NCBI RefSeq assembly: GCF_031624635.1
Contig: NZ_JAMQOQ010000001.1
Coordinates: 1,168,947 to 1,232,946 of the forward strand
Source: Halogeometricum sp. S3BR5-2
GTDB taxonomy: Archaea; Halobacteriota; Halobacteria; Halobacteriales; Haloferacaceae
Direction of reading: 5' to 3'
Length of the DNA stretch: 64,000 bases
The notes below the pieces were generated by a model, which was not told where the DNA came from, made no database searches, and worked only from the letters and a program-made list of their open reading frames with translations. The translations under genes were made by a program, and so were the position numbers. Position 1 is the first letter of the stretch. Each line of letters begins with the position of its first letter. Shown here in pieces: positions 31,717 through 41,369 of this stretch.

Positions 31717-33267
31717 ATGAGCGACTCGAAGGAAGAAGACGGGAGCCTGCCTGCGGTCCGCGTCGCCGCCGGGTCGGCGCATCGGACCGACGCGAACGCC
31801 GTCGCCGACGCCGCGCGGGAGGCCGCGGAGACGTCGACGGTTCGAAGAACGGGTTCGACGGGCGCGGAGGCGCTGGAACCGCTGCTCGTGGTGACGACCG
31901 ACGACGGAACGGCGTTCTACGCCGCGCCGTCGCACGACCGCGCCGGCGAAGTCGTGCGCGCGGCGGAGTCGGGCGAGTTCGCCGCGGACGCCGACGCCGT
32001 CGTCGAGGGCGAGGAGGGAACGCCGGACGAAGACGGCGCGCTTCCGACGCCCGAGGAGGGACCGCTGAGCGTCGGCCGCCGCCGCGCGCTCGGACGCTGC
32101 GGCTGGGTCGACCCGACCGAACCGCCGGCCGACTCGCTGGCCGACGCGGTGCGCGAGGACCCCGACGACGTGCTCGCGGGGATGCGCGAACTCGGTCTGC
32201 TCGGCCGCGGCCGCGGCGACGCCCGCGCCGACGAGTCTGTCGGCGAGGGCTGGGCGGAGGCCCGCGACGCCGAGGGCGACCCGGTGCTCGTGGTGAACGC
32301 CAACGACGCCGACGAGCGCAACCGGACGGACCGGACGCTGCTCGAAGGCGACGCGGGCGGCGTCGTCGACGCCGCGATGGCCGTCGGCCACCTCCTCGGC
32401 GCCGAGGACGTAGTCGTCTACGCCGAAGAGGAGTCGCTGGGGACCGAACGCCTCTCGCGGGCCGTCTCGCGCCACCGCGAGGAACACGGCGAGGCGCCGC
32501 AGTTGGCCGTCGGCCCCGAGCGGTTCATCGCCGGCGAACCGACGATGGCGCTCGAATCGCTGGAGGGGAACGACCGACTCGAAGCCCGACTCACTCCGCC
32601 GGGACCGGAGACGCACGGTCTGTACGGGCGCCCGACGGTCATCCACACGCCGCGGACGCTGCTGCAGGTCCGCGAGGTCATCCGGAACCCCGAGGCGTTC
32701 GACGCCGACGACGCAGACCCGGGGACGCGTCTCGTCACCGTCGCCGGCGACGTGGACGCGCCCGCGACGGTCGAACTCTCCACGGGATCGTCGATGCGGA
32801 CGGCGACCGACGCCGTCGAGCACGACTCGGTGAAGATGGCCGTCGTCGGCGGGCAGTTCGGCGGCTTCACCCGCCGACTGGACCACACCTACTCCGCGCC
32901 CGCCCTCGACGGCGCCGACCTCGGTTCCGAGGGCGTCGTCGAACTGTTCGGCGAGGACCGCTGCGCCCTCGCGGCCGTCGGCGACCGCGCGAACTTCGCC
33001 TCGCAGGAGAACTGCGGTCGGTCCGGTCCGTGCCGCGAGGGGACCAAGCAGATGACCGACCTGCTCCGGCAGATCTACACCGGGAAGTACAAAGACGACA
33101 TGCTCCGCGAACTGACGCGGACGATGCAGAACTCCTCGATGTGTCACTTCGAGGAGAGCGCCGCGCGGACGGTCGAGACGGCGATGTCGACGTTCGACCG
33201 CGAGTTCGCCGCGCACGCCGAGGGACGCTGTCCCAGCGGCGAGTGCGACGGCCAGTCGCTGCACTGA
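31717..33267 (+). CDS. Divergent NuoF-like NADH:acceptor flavoprotein (NADH dehydrogenase 51 kDa family)
   Basis: 516 residues from ATG 31717. The order follows NuoF: a degraded FMN/NADH glycine loop (ELGLLGRGRGDARAD), VLVVNANDADERNRTDRTLLEGD as in the FMN-binding domain, a SLBB-like part (RLVTVAGDVDAPATVELSTG), and a C-terminal iron-sulfur domain. That domain has CGRSGPCREGTKQ (Cys433, Cys439) and SSMCHFEES (Cys476). The second of the four usual Cys (CGxC) is Ser436. A further CPSGEC lies at the end. The N-terminal ~120 residues are an extra thioredoxin-like or unassigned region. Possible electron partner of FdhA; no other complex I genes are nearby. Confidence 0.78.
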   Translation: MSDSKEEDGSLPAVRVAAGSAHRTDANAVADAAREAAETSTVRRTGSTGAEALEPLLVVTTDDGTAFYAAPSHDRAGEVVRAAESGEFAADADAVVEGEEGTPDEDGALPTPEEGPLSVGRRRALGRCGWVDPTEPPADSLADAVREDPDDVLAGMRELGLLGRGRGDARADESVGEGWAEARDAEGDPVLVVNANDADERNRTDRTLLEGDAGGVVDAAMAVGHLLGAEDVVVYAEEESLGTERLSRAVSRHREEHGEAPQLAVGPERFIAGEPTMALESLEGNDRLEARLTPPGPETHGLYGRPTVIHTPRTLLQVREVIRNPEAFDADDADPGTRLVTVAGDVDAPATVELSTGSSMRTATDAVEHDSVKMAVVGGQFGGFTRRLDHTYSAPALDGADLGSEGVVELFGEDRCALAAVGDRANFASQENCGRSGPCREGTKQMTDLLRQIYTGKYKDDMLRELTRTMQNSSMCHFEESAARTVETAMSTFDREFAAHAEGRCPSGECDGQSLH

Positions 33268-33301
33268 CCTGAGCCGTCGGCGCATCCGACCTCCGGCGCC
33301 G

Positions 33302-33502
33302 CTACCGGGTCGAGTTCCACGCCGATTTTTTCCGCCGCCGCTTCCGGTATTCGAGCCCGAACGACACGCTCGCACAGAGCGCCGCGACCGTTCCGACGGC
33401 CGCGACGACCGACGTCGAATCGCCCGCGACGTAGTGGAAGACGAAGACGGCCGCGAGGAGGGCCTGGGAGAGGGCGGCCACGGCCGTCCACCTCGGATGC
33501 AT
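33302..33502 (-). CDS. Small two-helix membrane protein
   Basis: 66 residues from ATG 33502 (MHPRWTAVAAL). Two hydrophobic segments (8-25 and 31-48) and a basic tail YRKRRRKKSAWNSTR. No family recognised. Convergent with the NuoF-like gene; 59 bp after the cbiP start side it has its own short promoter region. Confidence 0.55.
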   Translation of the reverse strand: MHPRWTAVAALSQALLAAVFVFHYVAGDSTSVVAAVGTVAALCASVSFGLEYRKRRRKKSAWNSTR

Positions 33503-33561
33503 ACGCGGAGTGGTTACCGAAACGACAAATAGTTCGTGCATAGCAGTCACGACCCGGTCGG

Positions 33562-35145
33562 CTAACCACCGGACTCGTCGCCCGAGTCTCCGAACCCGAA
33601 CGCTTCGAGGTCGAGTCGGGAGACGAGGGCGGCCGCGCGGTCGTACGGCGAGTCGGCTGTCTCACCGTCCCTCGCCGTCGGCCGCTCTCGACCCGCGGCG
33701 GCGAACAGGCCGTCGACGAAGGCGTCTCTGACTCCTTCGTTCTCGAACAGGCCGTGGAGGTACGTTCCCACCACTGCGCCCCGAGCGACGCCGAGCGTCG
33801 CGTCCGACCGACCGTCGGGCGCGGCGAACGGCCGCGCGAGGGTCTCTTCTTCCGCGACCGCTCGGGTCTCGCCGGTGTGAATCTCGTAGCCGGAGACGGG
33901 GCCGTCGAACCCCGCGAACGGCCCGGCGCCCGCGAACGCCCACGTGACGGGCGCGACGCGCTTTTCGGTCGAGAAGGTCGTCTCGACGGGGAGCAGGCCG
34001 AACCCCGGAAGCTCGGACCCCCCGCGGACGCTCTCGGCGCCGACGTTCAGCAGTCGCTCGCCGAGCAGTTGGTAGCCGCCGCAGAGGCCGATTACGGGAC
34101 CGTCGAACGCTCGGAGGCGGTCGTGCAGTCCCGCCACGCGGCAGGCCCGCAGGTCGTCGGCGGTGTTCTTCGACCCCGGGAGGACGACGGCGTCGGCCTC
34201 GGAGAGATCCGAATCGAGCGGGCAGTAGACGACGCGGACGCCCGGTTCGGCCGCCAGCGGTTCGAGGTCCGTCGCGTTCGAGACGCGGGGCAGGCGGGGG
34301 ACGGCGACGGTGACGGCCGCCGCGTTCGGGTCGTCCGCGTCGCCCGCGCCCGCCCCGAAGACCGCTCGCTCGCCCTCGGGCGGCAAGGAGACGCTGTCCT
34401 CCTCGGGGAGTCCGGGGTCGTCGTACGGGAGGACGCCGAGGACGGGCACGCCCGTCCGCGACTCGAAGGCGTCGAGACCCTCCTCCAAGAGGGACTCGTC
34501 GCCCCGAAACTTCGTGATGACCGCGCCGACCACCCGCTCTCGGATGTCGTCGGGCACGAGTTCGAGCGTCCCGACGAGCGAGGCGAAGACGCCGCCGCGT
34601 TCGATGTCGGCGACGAGGAGGACGTCGGCGTCGGCGAAGCGGGCCGTCTCGACGTTCGCCAAGTCTCGGTCGTGGAGGTTTATCTCCGCGATGGAGCCGG
34701 CGCCCTCGGCGAGTATCACGTCGTGGTCGGCGGCGAGGCGGGCGTGGGCGGCTTTCGCGGCGTCGCGGGCGCGGTGCCAGCCCTCCTCGTAGTAATCGCC
34801 GGCGGCGAAGTCACCGGCCGGACGGCCGTCGATTACTAGTTGGGACTCGCCGCCGCCGCGGGGTTTCAGGAGGACGGGGTTGTGGTCCGTCGTCGCCGTC
34901 ACGCGGGCGGCGCGGGCCTGCACGTACTGGGAGACGCCGATTTCGCCGAAGGCGTCGGCGCTCTCGTCGTCGGACTCCCGCGCGCCGGCCGCGACGGGCA
35001 CCGCCCGGGCGTTGTTGCTCATGTTCTGCGCCTTGAACGGCGCGACGCTGACGCCGCGGTCGGCGAGCAGGCGGCAGAGACCGGCGACGACGGTGCTCTT
35101 GCCGACGTGGCTGGCCGTGCCGGCGACGAGGACGGTTCGGCTCAT
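33562..35145 (-). CDS. cbiP: Cobyric acid synthase
   Basis: 527 residues. The N-terminal dethiobiotin-synthetase-like domain has [12 protein letters not shown] and [12 protein letters not shown], characteristic of CbiP/CobQ; the C-terminal class I GATase-like domain has the [10 protein letters not shown] nucleophile elbow (about Cys355). It amidates the b, d, e and g carboxylates of adenosylcobyrinic acid a,c-diamide with glutamine and ATP. Slightly longer than typical. It lies 2 kb from cobA and 10 kb from the main cobalamin operon, all on the same strand. Confidence 0.93.
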   Translation of the reverse strand: MSRTVLVAGTASHVGKSTVVAGLCRLLADRGVSVAPFKAQNMSNNARAVPVAAGARESDDESADAFGEIGVSQYVQARAARVTATTDHNPVLLKPRGGGESQLVIDGRPAGDFAAGDYYEEGWHRARDAAKAAHARLAADHDVILAEGAGSIAEINLHDRDLANVETARFADADVLLVADIERGGVFASLVGTLELVPDDIRERVVGAVITKFRGDESLLEEGLDAFESRTGVPVLGVLPYDDPGLPEEDSVSLPPEGERAVFGAGAGDADDPNAAAVTVAVPRLPRVSNATDLEPLAAEPGVRVVYCPLDSDLSEADAVVLPGSKNTADDLRACRVAGLHDRLRAFDGPVIGLCGGYQLLGERLLNVGAESVRGGSELPGFGLLPVETTFSTEKRVAPVTWAFAGAGPFAGFDGPVSGYEIHTGETRAVAEEETLARPFAAPDGRSDATLGVARGAVVGTYLHGLFENEGVRDAFVDGLFAAAGRERPTARDGETADSPYDRAAALVSRLDLEAFGFGDSGDESGG

Positions 35146-35286
35146 TGCGCTCGCTCGGGAGCGAGGGCCGCGAGGGTAGTCAGTATTCGTATCCGGTCGC
35201 GCCGGCGGGCGGCGGAGTCGGGAGTCCGCCGTCCGGGCCCACGCGTCGACACGGCGGGAGAGCGCCCACCCACAGACGGACTCGGC

Positions 35287-35925
35287 CTACGCGGCGAGCG
35301 TGTTCTCGATGAGAGCGTCCATCCCTCGCTTGAGTCGCGCGCCGAAGGCCTGTTGGCTGATATCGAGGTCTTCGCAGATATCGCCCAACTTTACATTCTG
35401 TTCCATATCATAGTATCCGCGCTCGAACGCGTGCAGGAGTGCGACCCGTTGTTTACCCGTCAATCCGTACAGCGCGCTGTCCCGGTCGGTGCTGTCGGAC
35501 AGGCGCTTTATGTCGAGCGGATACCCGCCCTCGCGACAGGCGAGGTGGAACTCGCTGAACGTATCCCTGCCGTCCGAGATGAGCCTGAACAGCCAGGTTC
35601 CGTCGGAGCCGGTTCCCCGTTGGATCACGATGTCGCGGCGCCGGAGGGTATCGAGGAATCCGTCGGCGTCGTCCTCCCACGAGACTCGAAAGAGAGGTCG
35701 TCCTATCGAGCCGTCGAGTCGCTCTACCACCGCGACGTGCGGAGACGCGCGCACCTCCGACTGCACCGCTTCGGCGTCGCTCGTCTCCGCCCAGAAGTAG
35801 GGGACCAAACGTTCCCCGACCGGAACGAACCGCGCGAGTTCGATTTGGGTCGCCGACTCCACGTCCAGCGCCGCTCCGACCGCGAACGCGTCGCTCGGGA
35901 TGGTGAAATCCAGGACTGCGGTCAC
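35287..35925 (-). CDS. HTH-10 (Bat-type) transcription regulator, first of a pair
   Basis: 212 residues from GTG 35925. N-terminal ~150 residues form the Bat-associated sensor-like domain (VLDFTIPSDAFAVGAAL at the start), and the C-terminal HTH-10 has LTGKQRVALLHAFERGYYDMEQNVKLGDICEDLDISQQA followed by the second helix. This family regulates haloarchaeal stress and energy genes. Its ligand and targets are unknown. A close relative is 190 bp upstream. Confidence 0.88.
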   Translation of the reverse strand: MTAVLDFTIPSDAFAVGAALDVESATQIELARFVPVGERLVPYFWAETSDAEAVQSEVRASPHVAVVERLDGSIGRPLFRVSWEDDADGFLDTLRRRDIVIQRGTGSDGTWLFRLISDGRDTFSEFHLACREGGYPLDIKRLSDSTDRDSALYGLTGKQRVALLHAFERGYYDMEQNVKLGDICEDLDISQQAFGARLKRGMDALIENTLAA

Positions 35926-36115
35926 CGCGGGTCACCGAGGGGTTTCACCGTCCCTCTCGGACGGTCGTCGATGCGTCCGCATCGCGAGTGGGCGGGAGGA
36001 CCAGAGACCGCGTCGATGCCTCTCTGCCCGTCTAGCGGGTCTGCCATCGTACGCGGTAGCCGTCCGACCGGGAAGAGGAGATAGGTTGTATGCACAACGG
36101 TACGGGCCGAGATGG

Positions 36116-36778
36116 TCAGTCGTCGTCGGGGTGGTTGACAGTCAGGGCGTTGGTGATGAGGTTCTTGTGCCCGTTGTGCAACCGCTTGGAGACTGCCTGC
36201 TGGGAGACGCCCACCTTCTCGGCCACGTCGGCCATCGTACTCCGTTGCGGAATGTCGTAGTACCCCGTGTCGAGCGCGGTGACGAGCGTCTCGCGCTGCT
36301 TCGACGTCAAGCCGTACTGCGCGCTCGCCATCGGCTGCTCTTGGTGGTACAGTCGGTTGAGTCGGAACGAGATGTCGTTCTCCTCGCAGTACGCTTGGAA
36401 CTGAGAGACCTTGTCGTGATTGTCGAATCGAAACTGCAGTTCCCACTCCTCGTTTCGCCCCGTCGCTTGGAGTATCGTCGCGCCGATTTCGGTGTAGGCG
36501 TAGATAATCGACTCCACGTTCTCGGTCCACTCGGCGCGATAGAGGACGCTCCCTTCGATTTCGTCTACGAGTGTCGTGTCGGTCACCGAGGGGTCGTCGC
36601 GGAACGCCTCCTCGAAGTCGGATTGGTCCCCGCCGCTGACCCAGAAGAACGGCATGATCTTGTCCTCCATCGTCGCGACGACGCGCTCGATTTCGACGAC
36701 CATCTCCGAGGCGGCCGTCAGGGCGTGATGGAGGGCGAAATCGTCGGAAGGCACAGTGAATTCCGCGATGACGCTCAT
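36116..36778 (-). CDS. HTH-10 (Bat-type) transcription regulator, second of a pair
   Basis: 220 residues from ATG 36778. Same architecture as its neighbour: SVIAEFTVPSDDFALHHAL at the N-terminus, and a C-terminal LTSKQRETLVTALDTGYYDIPQRSTMADVAEKVGVSQQAVSKRL HTH. The two regulators are not recent duplicates; identity looks limited outside the HTH. Its start is 195 bp beyond the end of cobA, same strand. Confidence 0.88.
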   Translation of the reverse strand: MSVIAEFTVPSDDFALHHALTAASEMVVEIERVVATMEDKIMPFFWVSGGDQSDFEEAFRDDPSVTDTTLVDEIEGSVLYRAEWTENVESIIYAYTEIGATILQATGRNEEWELQFRFDNHDKVSQFQAYCEENDISFRLNRLYHQEQPMASAQYGLTSKQRETLVTALDTGYYDIPQRSTMADVAEKVGVSQQAVSKRLHNGHKNLITNALTVNHPDDD

Positions 36779-36833
36779 ACGAGTCGTTGCGTCCCGTCGG
36801 AGATAAGCGCGGGGGGAGACGGCGCGGGGCGGA

Positions 36834-37586
36834 TCAGTACTCGGTGCCCTTCCGCGCCCGCGTCCCCGCGTCGAACGGGTGTTTCACCTTCCGCACCTCG
36901 GTCACCAAGTCGGCGGCGTCGAGGAGGAAGGTCGGCTCCTCGTGCCCGCCCGTGAGGACGAGTTCGAGGTCCGCGGGCTTCGACTCGACCAGTTCCAGCA
37001 CGTCGTCTTCGTCCACGAGGCCCATCGCAACGGCGTACAGAATCTCGTCCAAGACGAGCATGTTCACGCCGTCTTCGGGACCTCCCTCAGCAGAGAGCGG
37101 TTCCGAGAGGTCCGCCTCGCCCGCCGCCTCGACGAGTTCTTTCGTTCGTTCGAACGCCGCCGCCGCCTTCGCCGCGTGCTCGTCGTCGTCCGACCCGTCC
37201 ATCATTCTGTTCCAGCCGTAGTGCCCCGTGTTCTCGTAGGAGATGCCGGGGAGGGCCGCGATGGCGTTGTACTCGCCGCGGACGCCCTCAACCGAGTCCG
37301 CTCCGCCCTTCAGGAACTGGAGGAGGTGGACGCGGTAGCCGTGGCCCGCGGCGCGGAACGCCATGCCTAACGCGGCGGTAGTCTTGCCCTTTCCGTCGCC
37401 CCACCACGCCTGCACGAGGCCGAACTCCTCCGGTGCCGAGGGTTCGATGGCGTTCGCGCCGGGCGAGACACCCCCGCCGGGCGTGTTCCGTCGGGTCTCC
37501 GCGGGGGAGTCGGGGCGGTCCGCCGCGGGCGCGTCGGCGGCCTCGTCGTTCGAGCGGTCGTCCGACTCGGGTCGGTCGTCGTTCAT
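36834..37586 (-). CDS. cobA: Cob(I)yrinic acid a,c-diamide adenosyltransferase (CobA/BtuR type)
   Basis: 250 residues from ATG 37586. After a ~50-residue acidic N-terminal extension comes the P-loop WWGDGKGKTTAALG (about 61-74), then GYRVHLLQFLKGG and MLVLDEILYAVAMGLVDEDDVLELV, the CobA signature. It transfers the adenosyl group of ATP to Co(I) of cobyrinic acid diamide or cobinamide. The ATG overlaps the stop of the upstream glycoside hydrolase by 4 bp (ATGA), an odd functional pairing. Confidence 0.92.
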   Translation of the reverse strand: MNDDRPESDDRSNDEAADAPAADRPDSPAETRRNTPGGGVSPGANAIEPSAPEEFGLVQAWWGDGKGKTTAALGMAFRAAGHGYRVHLLQFLKGGADSVEGVRGEYNAIAALPGISYENTGHYGWNRMMDGSDDDEHAAKAAAAFERTKELVEAAGEADLSEPLSAEGGPEDGVNMLVLDEILYAVAMGLVDEDDVLELVESKPADLELVLTGGHEEPTFLLDAADLVTEVRKVKHPFDAGTRARKGTEY

Positions 37587-38860
37587 CCGCGGACCTCCGG
37601 GGCGTCCTCGGCGGCCCACGCCAGCGACAGCGCCGCCGACCACGAGAAGCGGTCGCTCCCCCGACCCGCGCCCGTCTCGGGGTTGAAGTACTCGCGGAAC
37701 CCCTCGCGGTCGAGCAGTCGCCGGGAGTCGTCTCGAATTCGGTCGGCCTCCGTCTCGGCGCCCATCCGCCGCAGACCGCGTTCGAGCAGCCAGTTCGTGT
37801 TCAGCCACACCGGCCCGCGCCAGTAGCGGTCGTAGTCCATCTCCGGGCCGACGTAGGAGGGCGCGGCGTACTCGTAGGCGAGGAACTCGTCGAGCGTCTC
37901 GCGCATCCGCGCGAACTGCGCGTCGGTCGGCGCGCCCGCGAGCGTCGGCAGCAGGCCCGCAATCGAGCGGGCGGGAAGCGGTTCGTCGGCGACCAAGTCG
38001 TAGGAGACGAACAGGCCGAGGTCGTCGTCGAACCGGCGCTCCGAGAGGGCACGGCGGGTCGTCTCGGCCTGCGCGCGCCAGCGCTCGGCGGACGTCTCGT
38101 CGCCGGCGTCCGCCGAGAGGGCGGCGACGGACTCGCAGGCGCGGACGAACAGCGCGTTCGTCAGCACGTCTTCGACGACGAACGGCGACTCCTCGCGCAG
38201 TCGGGTCTCGTCCCAGTCGAGGTCCCGGCCCCGCCGGACGAGAGAGACGTAGCGGTCGTAGTCCCAGTCGGTCGGTCGCTGCTCGGCCAACTCCGAATCC
38301 TTGCGGTCCTCCCGGGTGTAGGTCATCTCACCGGGGTCGAAGCGTTCGAGGGGGCCGACCCACGCCGGCGAGTCGTCCATCCCCGTCGCCCACGGGTGCC
38401 GCACCCAGACGAGTTCGCCGTCGTCCGAACGCTCGCGGAGCCACCACTCGCAGTAGGCTTCGAGGTCCGGGAGCACCGAGTCCCGGAACGCCTCGTCGCC
38501 GGTCGCCTCGTAGACGTACGCGGCGGCGGGGACGACCATCGGCGGTTGGGTGATGCCGCTGGTCTCCACGTCGGCGTGGACGGTCCGGTCGGTGCCGACG
38601 CGCCACTCATCGGGACCGGGGAAGTAGCCCGCGGCGTCCGACCAGAACGCTATCTGCGGCACCATCCCGTTCTCCCAGCGCGCGTCCAGCAGAGTCCGAA
38701 TCTCGCGCTTGGCCGCCGCCGGGTCGGCGTGGGCGAGGCCGACGGCGACGAACGCGCTGTCCCAGTTCCACTGGAAGGGGTACAGCGTCGCCGAGGGTAT
38801 CGTGTAGCCGTCGCGGCGGTTCGCGTCGAGGACCGCGGCGGCCGACTCGCGTCCGTGCAT
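37583..38860 (-). CDS. GH63/MGH-like (alpha/alpha)6-barrel glycoside hydrolase
   Basis: 425 residues from ATG 38860. The barrel motifs YPFQWNWDSAFVAVGLAHAD, ENGMVPQIAFWSD, GITQPPMVVPAA and GMDDSPAWVG are characteristic of GH63/mannosylglycerate-hydrolase-like enzymes; the Asp in GMDDSP is a candidate acid, and PVWLNTNWLLERGL sits in the last barrel part. No signal peptide, so cytoplasmic action on a disaccharide-like compatible solute or glycoside is likely. Belongs to the envelope island on its upstream side and to cobA by overlap on the other. Confidence 0.82.
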   Translation of the reverse strand: MHGRESAAAVLDANRRDGYTIPSATLYPFQWNWDSAFVAVGLAHADPAAAKREIRTLLDARWENGMVPQIAFWSDAAGYFPGPDEWRVGTDRTVHADVETSGITQPPMVVPAAAYVYEATGDEAFRDSVLPDLEAYCEWWLRERSDDGELVWVRHPWATGMDDSPAWVGPLERFDPGEMTYTREDRKDSELAEQRPTDWDYDRYVSLVRRGRDLDWDETRLREESPFVVEDVLTNALFVRACESVAALSADAGDETSAERWRAQAETTRRALSERRFDDDLGLFVSYDLVADEPLPARSIAGLLPTLAGAPTDAQFARMRETLDEFLAYEYAAPSYVGPEMDYDRYWRGPVWLNTNWLLERGLRRMGAETEADRIRDDSRRLLDREGFREYFNPETGAGRGSDRFSWSAALSLAWAAEDAPEVRG

Positions 38861-38961
38861 GCGGGAGCGTTCGCGGCGGTCGGAAAAGTCGTTTCGACCG
38901 CGACCCCGGTCGCGGTCGTGGTCCGAGGTGTAGGGACCCCGGGCCGCGCGCCTCGATACGC

Positions 38962-40113
38962 CTACGCGAACCCGTGGTACTCGTAGAAGCGGCGCGAGCG
39001 CTCGTCCCGCAGGAGCGGACCGTGGACCTGTAGCGTCTCGACGCCCGCGTGCGAGTTGAGTTCGAGGACGACGAACTCGCCCTCGCCGGTGACGACCACG
39101 TCCCAGCCGACGCGCGGGAGGTACGGAACCGCCGACGCGAGTTCGAGCAGGCGGTCGCGTATCGCCGGCCAGCCCGGAACTTCCGCGCCCTCGATTCGCG
39201 CGTCGGTGTCCGGGTGGCGCTGGAACCACCGGCGCTCGTGGTCGTCGTCCGACCAGTAGGCGGCGGGGCCGAGCGTTCCGTCCTCCCGAATCTCGGCCGA
39301 GAGGCCGCCGCGACTCCAGTTGTCGACGGGCGCGGAGTCGGCCGTTCCGACGCGGTGGACCGCCTTCGAGACGAACGGCTCGTCGGCGTCGGGGTCCCAG
39401 AGGGTGAGCACGCGCAGCGTGTGCACCGCGTCGGGGAACAGGTCGGCGGCGTAGTCGGCCTGCTCGACGAACTCCCAGACGAGGTACTCCTCTAACTCCT
39501 CGACGAGCGCCGAGAACTCCGCTTCCGTCTTCCGCTCGCCGTTGACGAGATAGCCGTCTTCGTCGTCCTCGTCATCGAGCCGCCGGCACACGTACACGCC
39601 GGACCCGCCGTAGCCGTAGACGGGTTTCAGTACGAGCGCTCCCTCGTCGTCGAGGCGGTCGCGGAGCCACGGGACGGCGTCGACGCGACGCGGTCCCGAC
39701 CCCTCGTAGGACGCGAACGCCGGCCGCCGCTTCAGGTCGCCGCCGTCGAGCACGCCGTAGAGGCCGGGCAGGTGCTCGCGGAACGCGTCGAGCAGCAGGT
39801 ACTGCGCGAGTTTGTTCTTCACCACCGCGCCCCACGGCCCGCCGAGCGAGTCCAGTCGTTCGAGCTGATAATCCGAGAGATACTCGTCGTACCGGCCCTC
39901 CTCGACGTCGAAGAGGACGCCCGAGCGACTGGTGAAGCCGTGCCGCCACAGCGAGAGCCGCCGCTCTCGGGGCAGCGAGACGGAGGAGCCGGAGACCACC
40001 TCCCGCTCGAAGAGCGTTTCCAGCACCGACAGCCGTCGGTAGACGGACTGCGTCGCCGTCGTCCCCGTCGGGGACGACTCGGACAACCGCGTCAGCAGGT
40101 CGCCGTCGATCAT
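38962..40113 (-). CDS. ATP-grasp enzyme of the sugar-transfer-associated type, copy A
   Basis: 383 residues from ATG 40113 (MIDGDLLTRLSE). The ATP-grasp fold is visible: EGALVLKPVYGYGGSGVYVC (nucleotide lysine and glycine loop), VNGERKTEAEFSALVEELEEYLVWEFVEQ, and the metal-binding end VVVTGEGEFVVLELNSHAGV. The N-terminal ~120 residues resemble the sugar-transfer-associated ATP-grasp family (PF14397), whose members join an acyl group to an amine or hydroxyl. The acceptor is unknown. Its paralogue B is 68 bp upstream. Confidence 0.78.
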   Translation of the reverse strand: MIDGDLLTRLSESSPTGTTATQSVYRRLSVLETLFEREVVSGSSVSLPRERRLSLWRHGFTSRSGVLFDVEEGRYDEYLSDYQLERLDSLGGPWGAVVKNKLAQYLLLDAFREHLPGLYGVLDGGDLKRRPAFASYEGSGPRRVDAVPWLRDRLDDEGALVLKPVYGYGGSGVYVCRRLDDEDDEDGYLVNGERKTEAEFSALVEELEEYLVWEFVEQADYAADLFPDAVHTLRVLTLWDPDADEPFVSKAVHRVGTADSAPVDNWSRGGLSAEIREDGTLGPAAYWSDDDHERRWFQRHPDTDARIEGAEVPGWPAIRDRLLELASAVPYLPRVGWDVVVTGEGEFVVLELNSHAGVETLQVHGPLLRDERSRRFYEYHGFA

Positions 40114-40181
40114 TTGCCGGTAGTCGACGGCGTCCCGACTTAACCGACCCGGCTCGGAGACGACGGGTCGGGGTCGCTCGA

Positions 40182-41369
40182 CTAGAGACAGCCGTGGTGC
40201 TCGTAGAACGCGCGGACGCGGGGGTCGTCGAGCAGGGGCTCGTGCACCTGAAACGTCCGGGTCGCGGTGTGGGCGTTCACTTCGAGGACGACGAACTCGC
40301 CCTCGCCGGTGAGGACGATGTCCCAGCCGAGGCGCGGGAGCGAGGGGTACTCGGCCGCCATCTCCTCGATTTGCCGGCGGACGGCCGACCACTCGGGCAC
40401 GCGCGCCCCCTCGATGGGTTCGCCCGTGTCGGGGTGGGTGTCGAACCACCGCACCTCGCCCTGCTCGGGGAGCCACTGCGCGCCGGCGCTCAACTCGTCG
40501 TCGTCGGTCACCATCGCGGAGAGACCGCCGCTACTCCAGTTGTCGACGGGCGCCGATTCCGCCGTCCCGACACGGTGGACGGCCCCCGAGACGAACGGTT
40601 CGTCGTTCTCGTAGTCCCAGAGGGTGAGCACGCGCAGCGTGTTCGTCGACTCGGGGTACAGGTCGTCGGCGTAGTCGGCCTGCCGGGCGAACTCCCAGGC
40701 GAGGTACTCCTCTAAGTCGTCGAGGAACGCCGAGAACTCCGCGTCCGTCTTCGGTTCGCCGTTGACGAGGTAGCCGTCCTCATCGGCGCCGTCCTCGCCC
40801 TCTTCGGGCCGCCGGCAGACGAACACGCCGCGGCCGCCGTGCCCGTAGATGGGCTTGAGCACCAGCGCCTCCCGGCGGTCGAGGTAGCGGTCGACCCACC
40901 GGACGGCGTCGTGGCGTTCGACGCCGTTCAGTTCGTCCGACGGCGCCTGCCACGGCGCGGTGGGCATCGTCGGGGAACTGCGCCGGAGTTCGCCGCCGCC
41001 GACGATACCGTAGCAGTCGGGCAGGTGCTCGGCGTAGGAGCTGAACAGGAGGTAGAACGTCAGCTTGTTGCTCACGACGGTGTCCCACGGCTCGGCGATG
41101 TCGTTGGCCCGTTCGTGCTGCAGGTCGGAGACGAACTGTCGGTAGTTGTCCTCGTCGAGGTCGTACAGGGCGCTCGACCGACTGGTGAACCCGCGCCGCC
41201 AGAGCCACAGACGCCGCTCGAACGGGATGTCGACGGACAGTCCGGTCGAGAGCTCTCGGTCGAGCAGCGTCGCGAAGATGGAGAGCCGGTCGGACAGCCC
41301 TCGGTAGCCCGCACCCGCGCCGTCGCGGAGCGGTTTGAGGAGCGCGTATCGCAGGGAGTCCTCTCGCAT
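40182..41369 (-). CDS. ATP-grasp enzyme of the sugar-transfer-associated type, copy B
   Basis: 395 residues from ATG 41369. Highly similar to copy A: REALVLKPIYGHGGRGVFVC, EDGYLVNGEPKTDAEFSAFL, TLRVLTLWDYENDEPFVSGAVHRVGTAESAPVDNWSSGGLSA and VLTGEGEFVVLEVNAHT. It likely uses ATP to activate a carboxylate. As tandem copies with one shared scaffold they may act on successive residues of one product. It is divergent from the flippase gene, with 254 bp between the starts. Confidence 0.78.
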   Translation of the reverse strand: MREDSLRYALLKPLRDGAGAGYRGLSDRLSIFATLLDRELSTGLSVDIPFERRLWLWRRGFTSRSSALYDLDEDNYRQFVSDLQHERANDIAEPWDTVVSNKLTFYLLFSSYAEHLPDCYGIVGGGELRRSSPTMPTAPWQAPSDELNGVERHDAVRWVDRYLDRREALVLKPIYGHGGRGVFVCRRPEEGEDGADEDGYLVNGEPKTDAEFSAFLDDLEEYLAWEFARQADYADDLYPESTNTLRVLTLWDYENDEPFVSGAVHRVGTAESAPVDNWSSGGLSAMVTDDDELSAGAQWLPEQGEVRWFDTHPDTGEPIEGARVPEWSAVRRQIEEMAAEYPSLPRLGWDIVLTGEGEFVVLEVNAHTATRTFQVHEPLLDDPRVRAFYEHHGCL

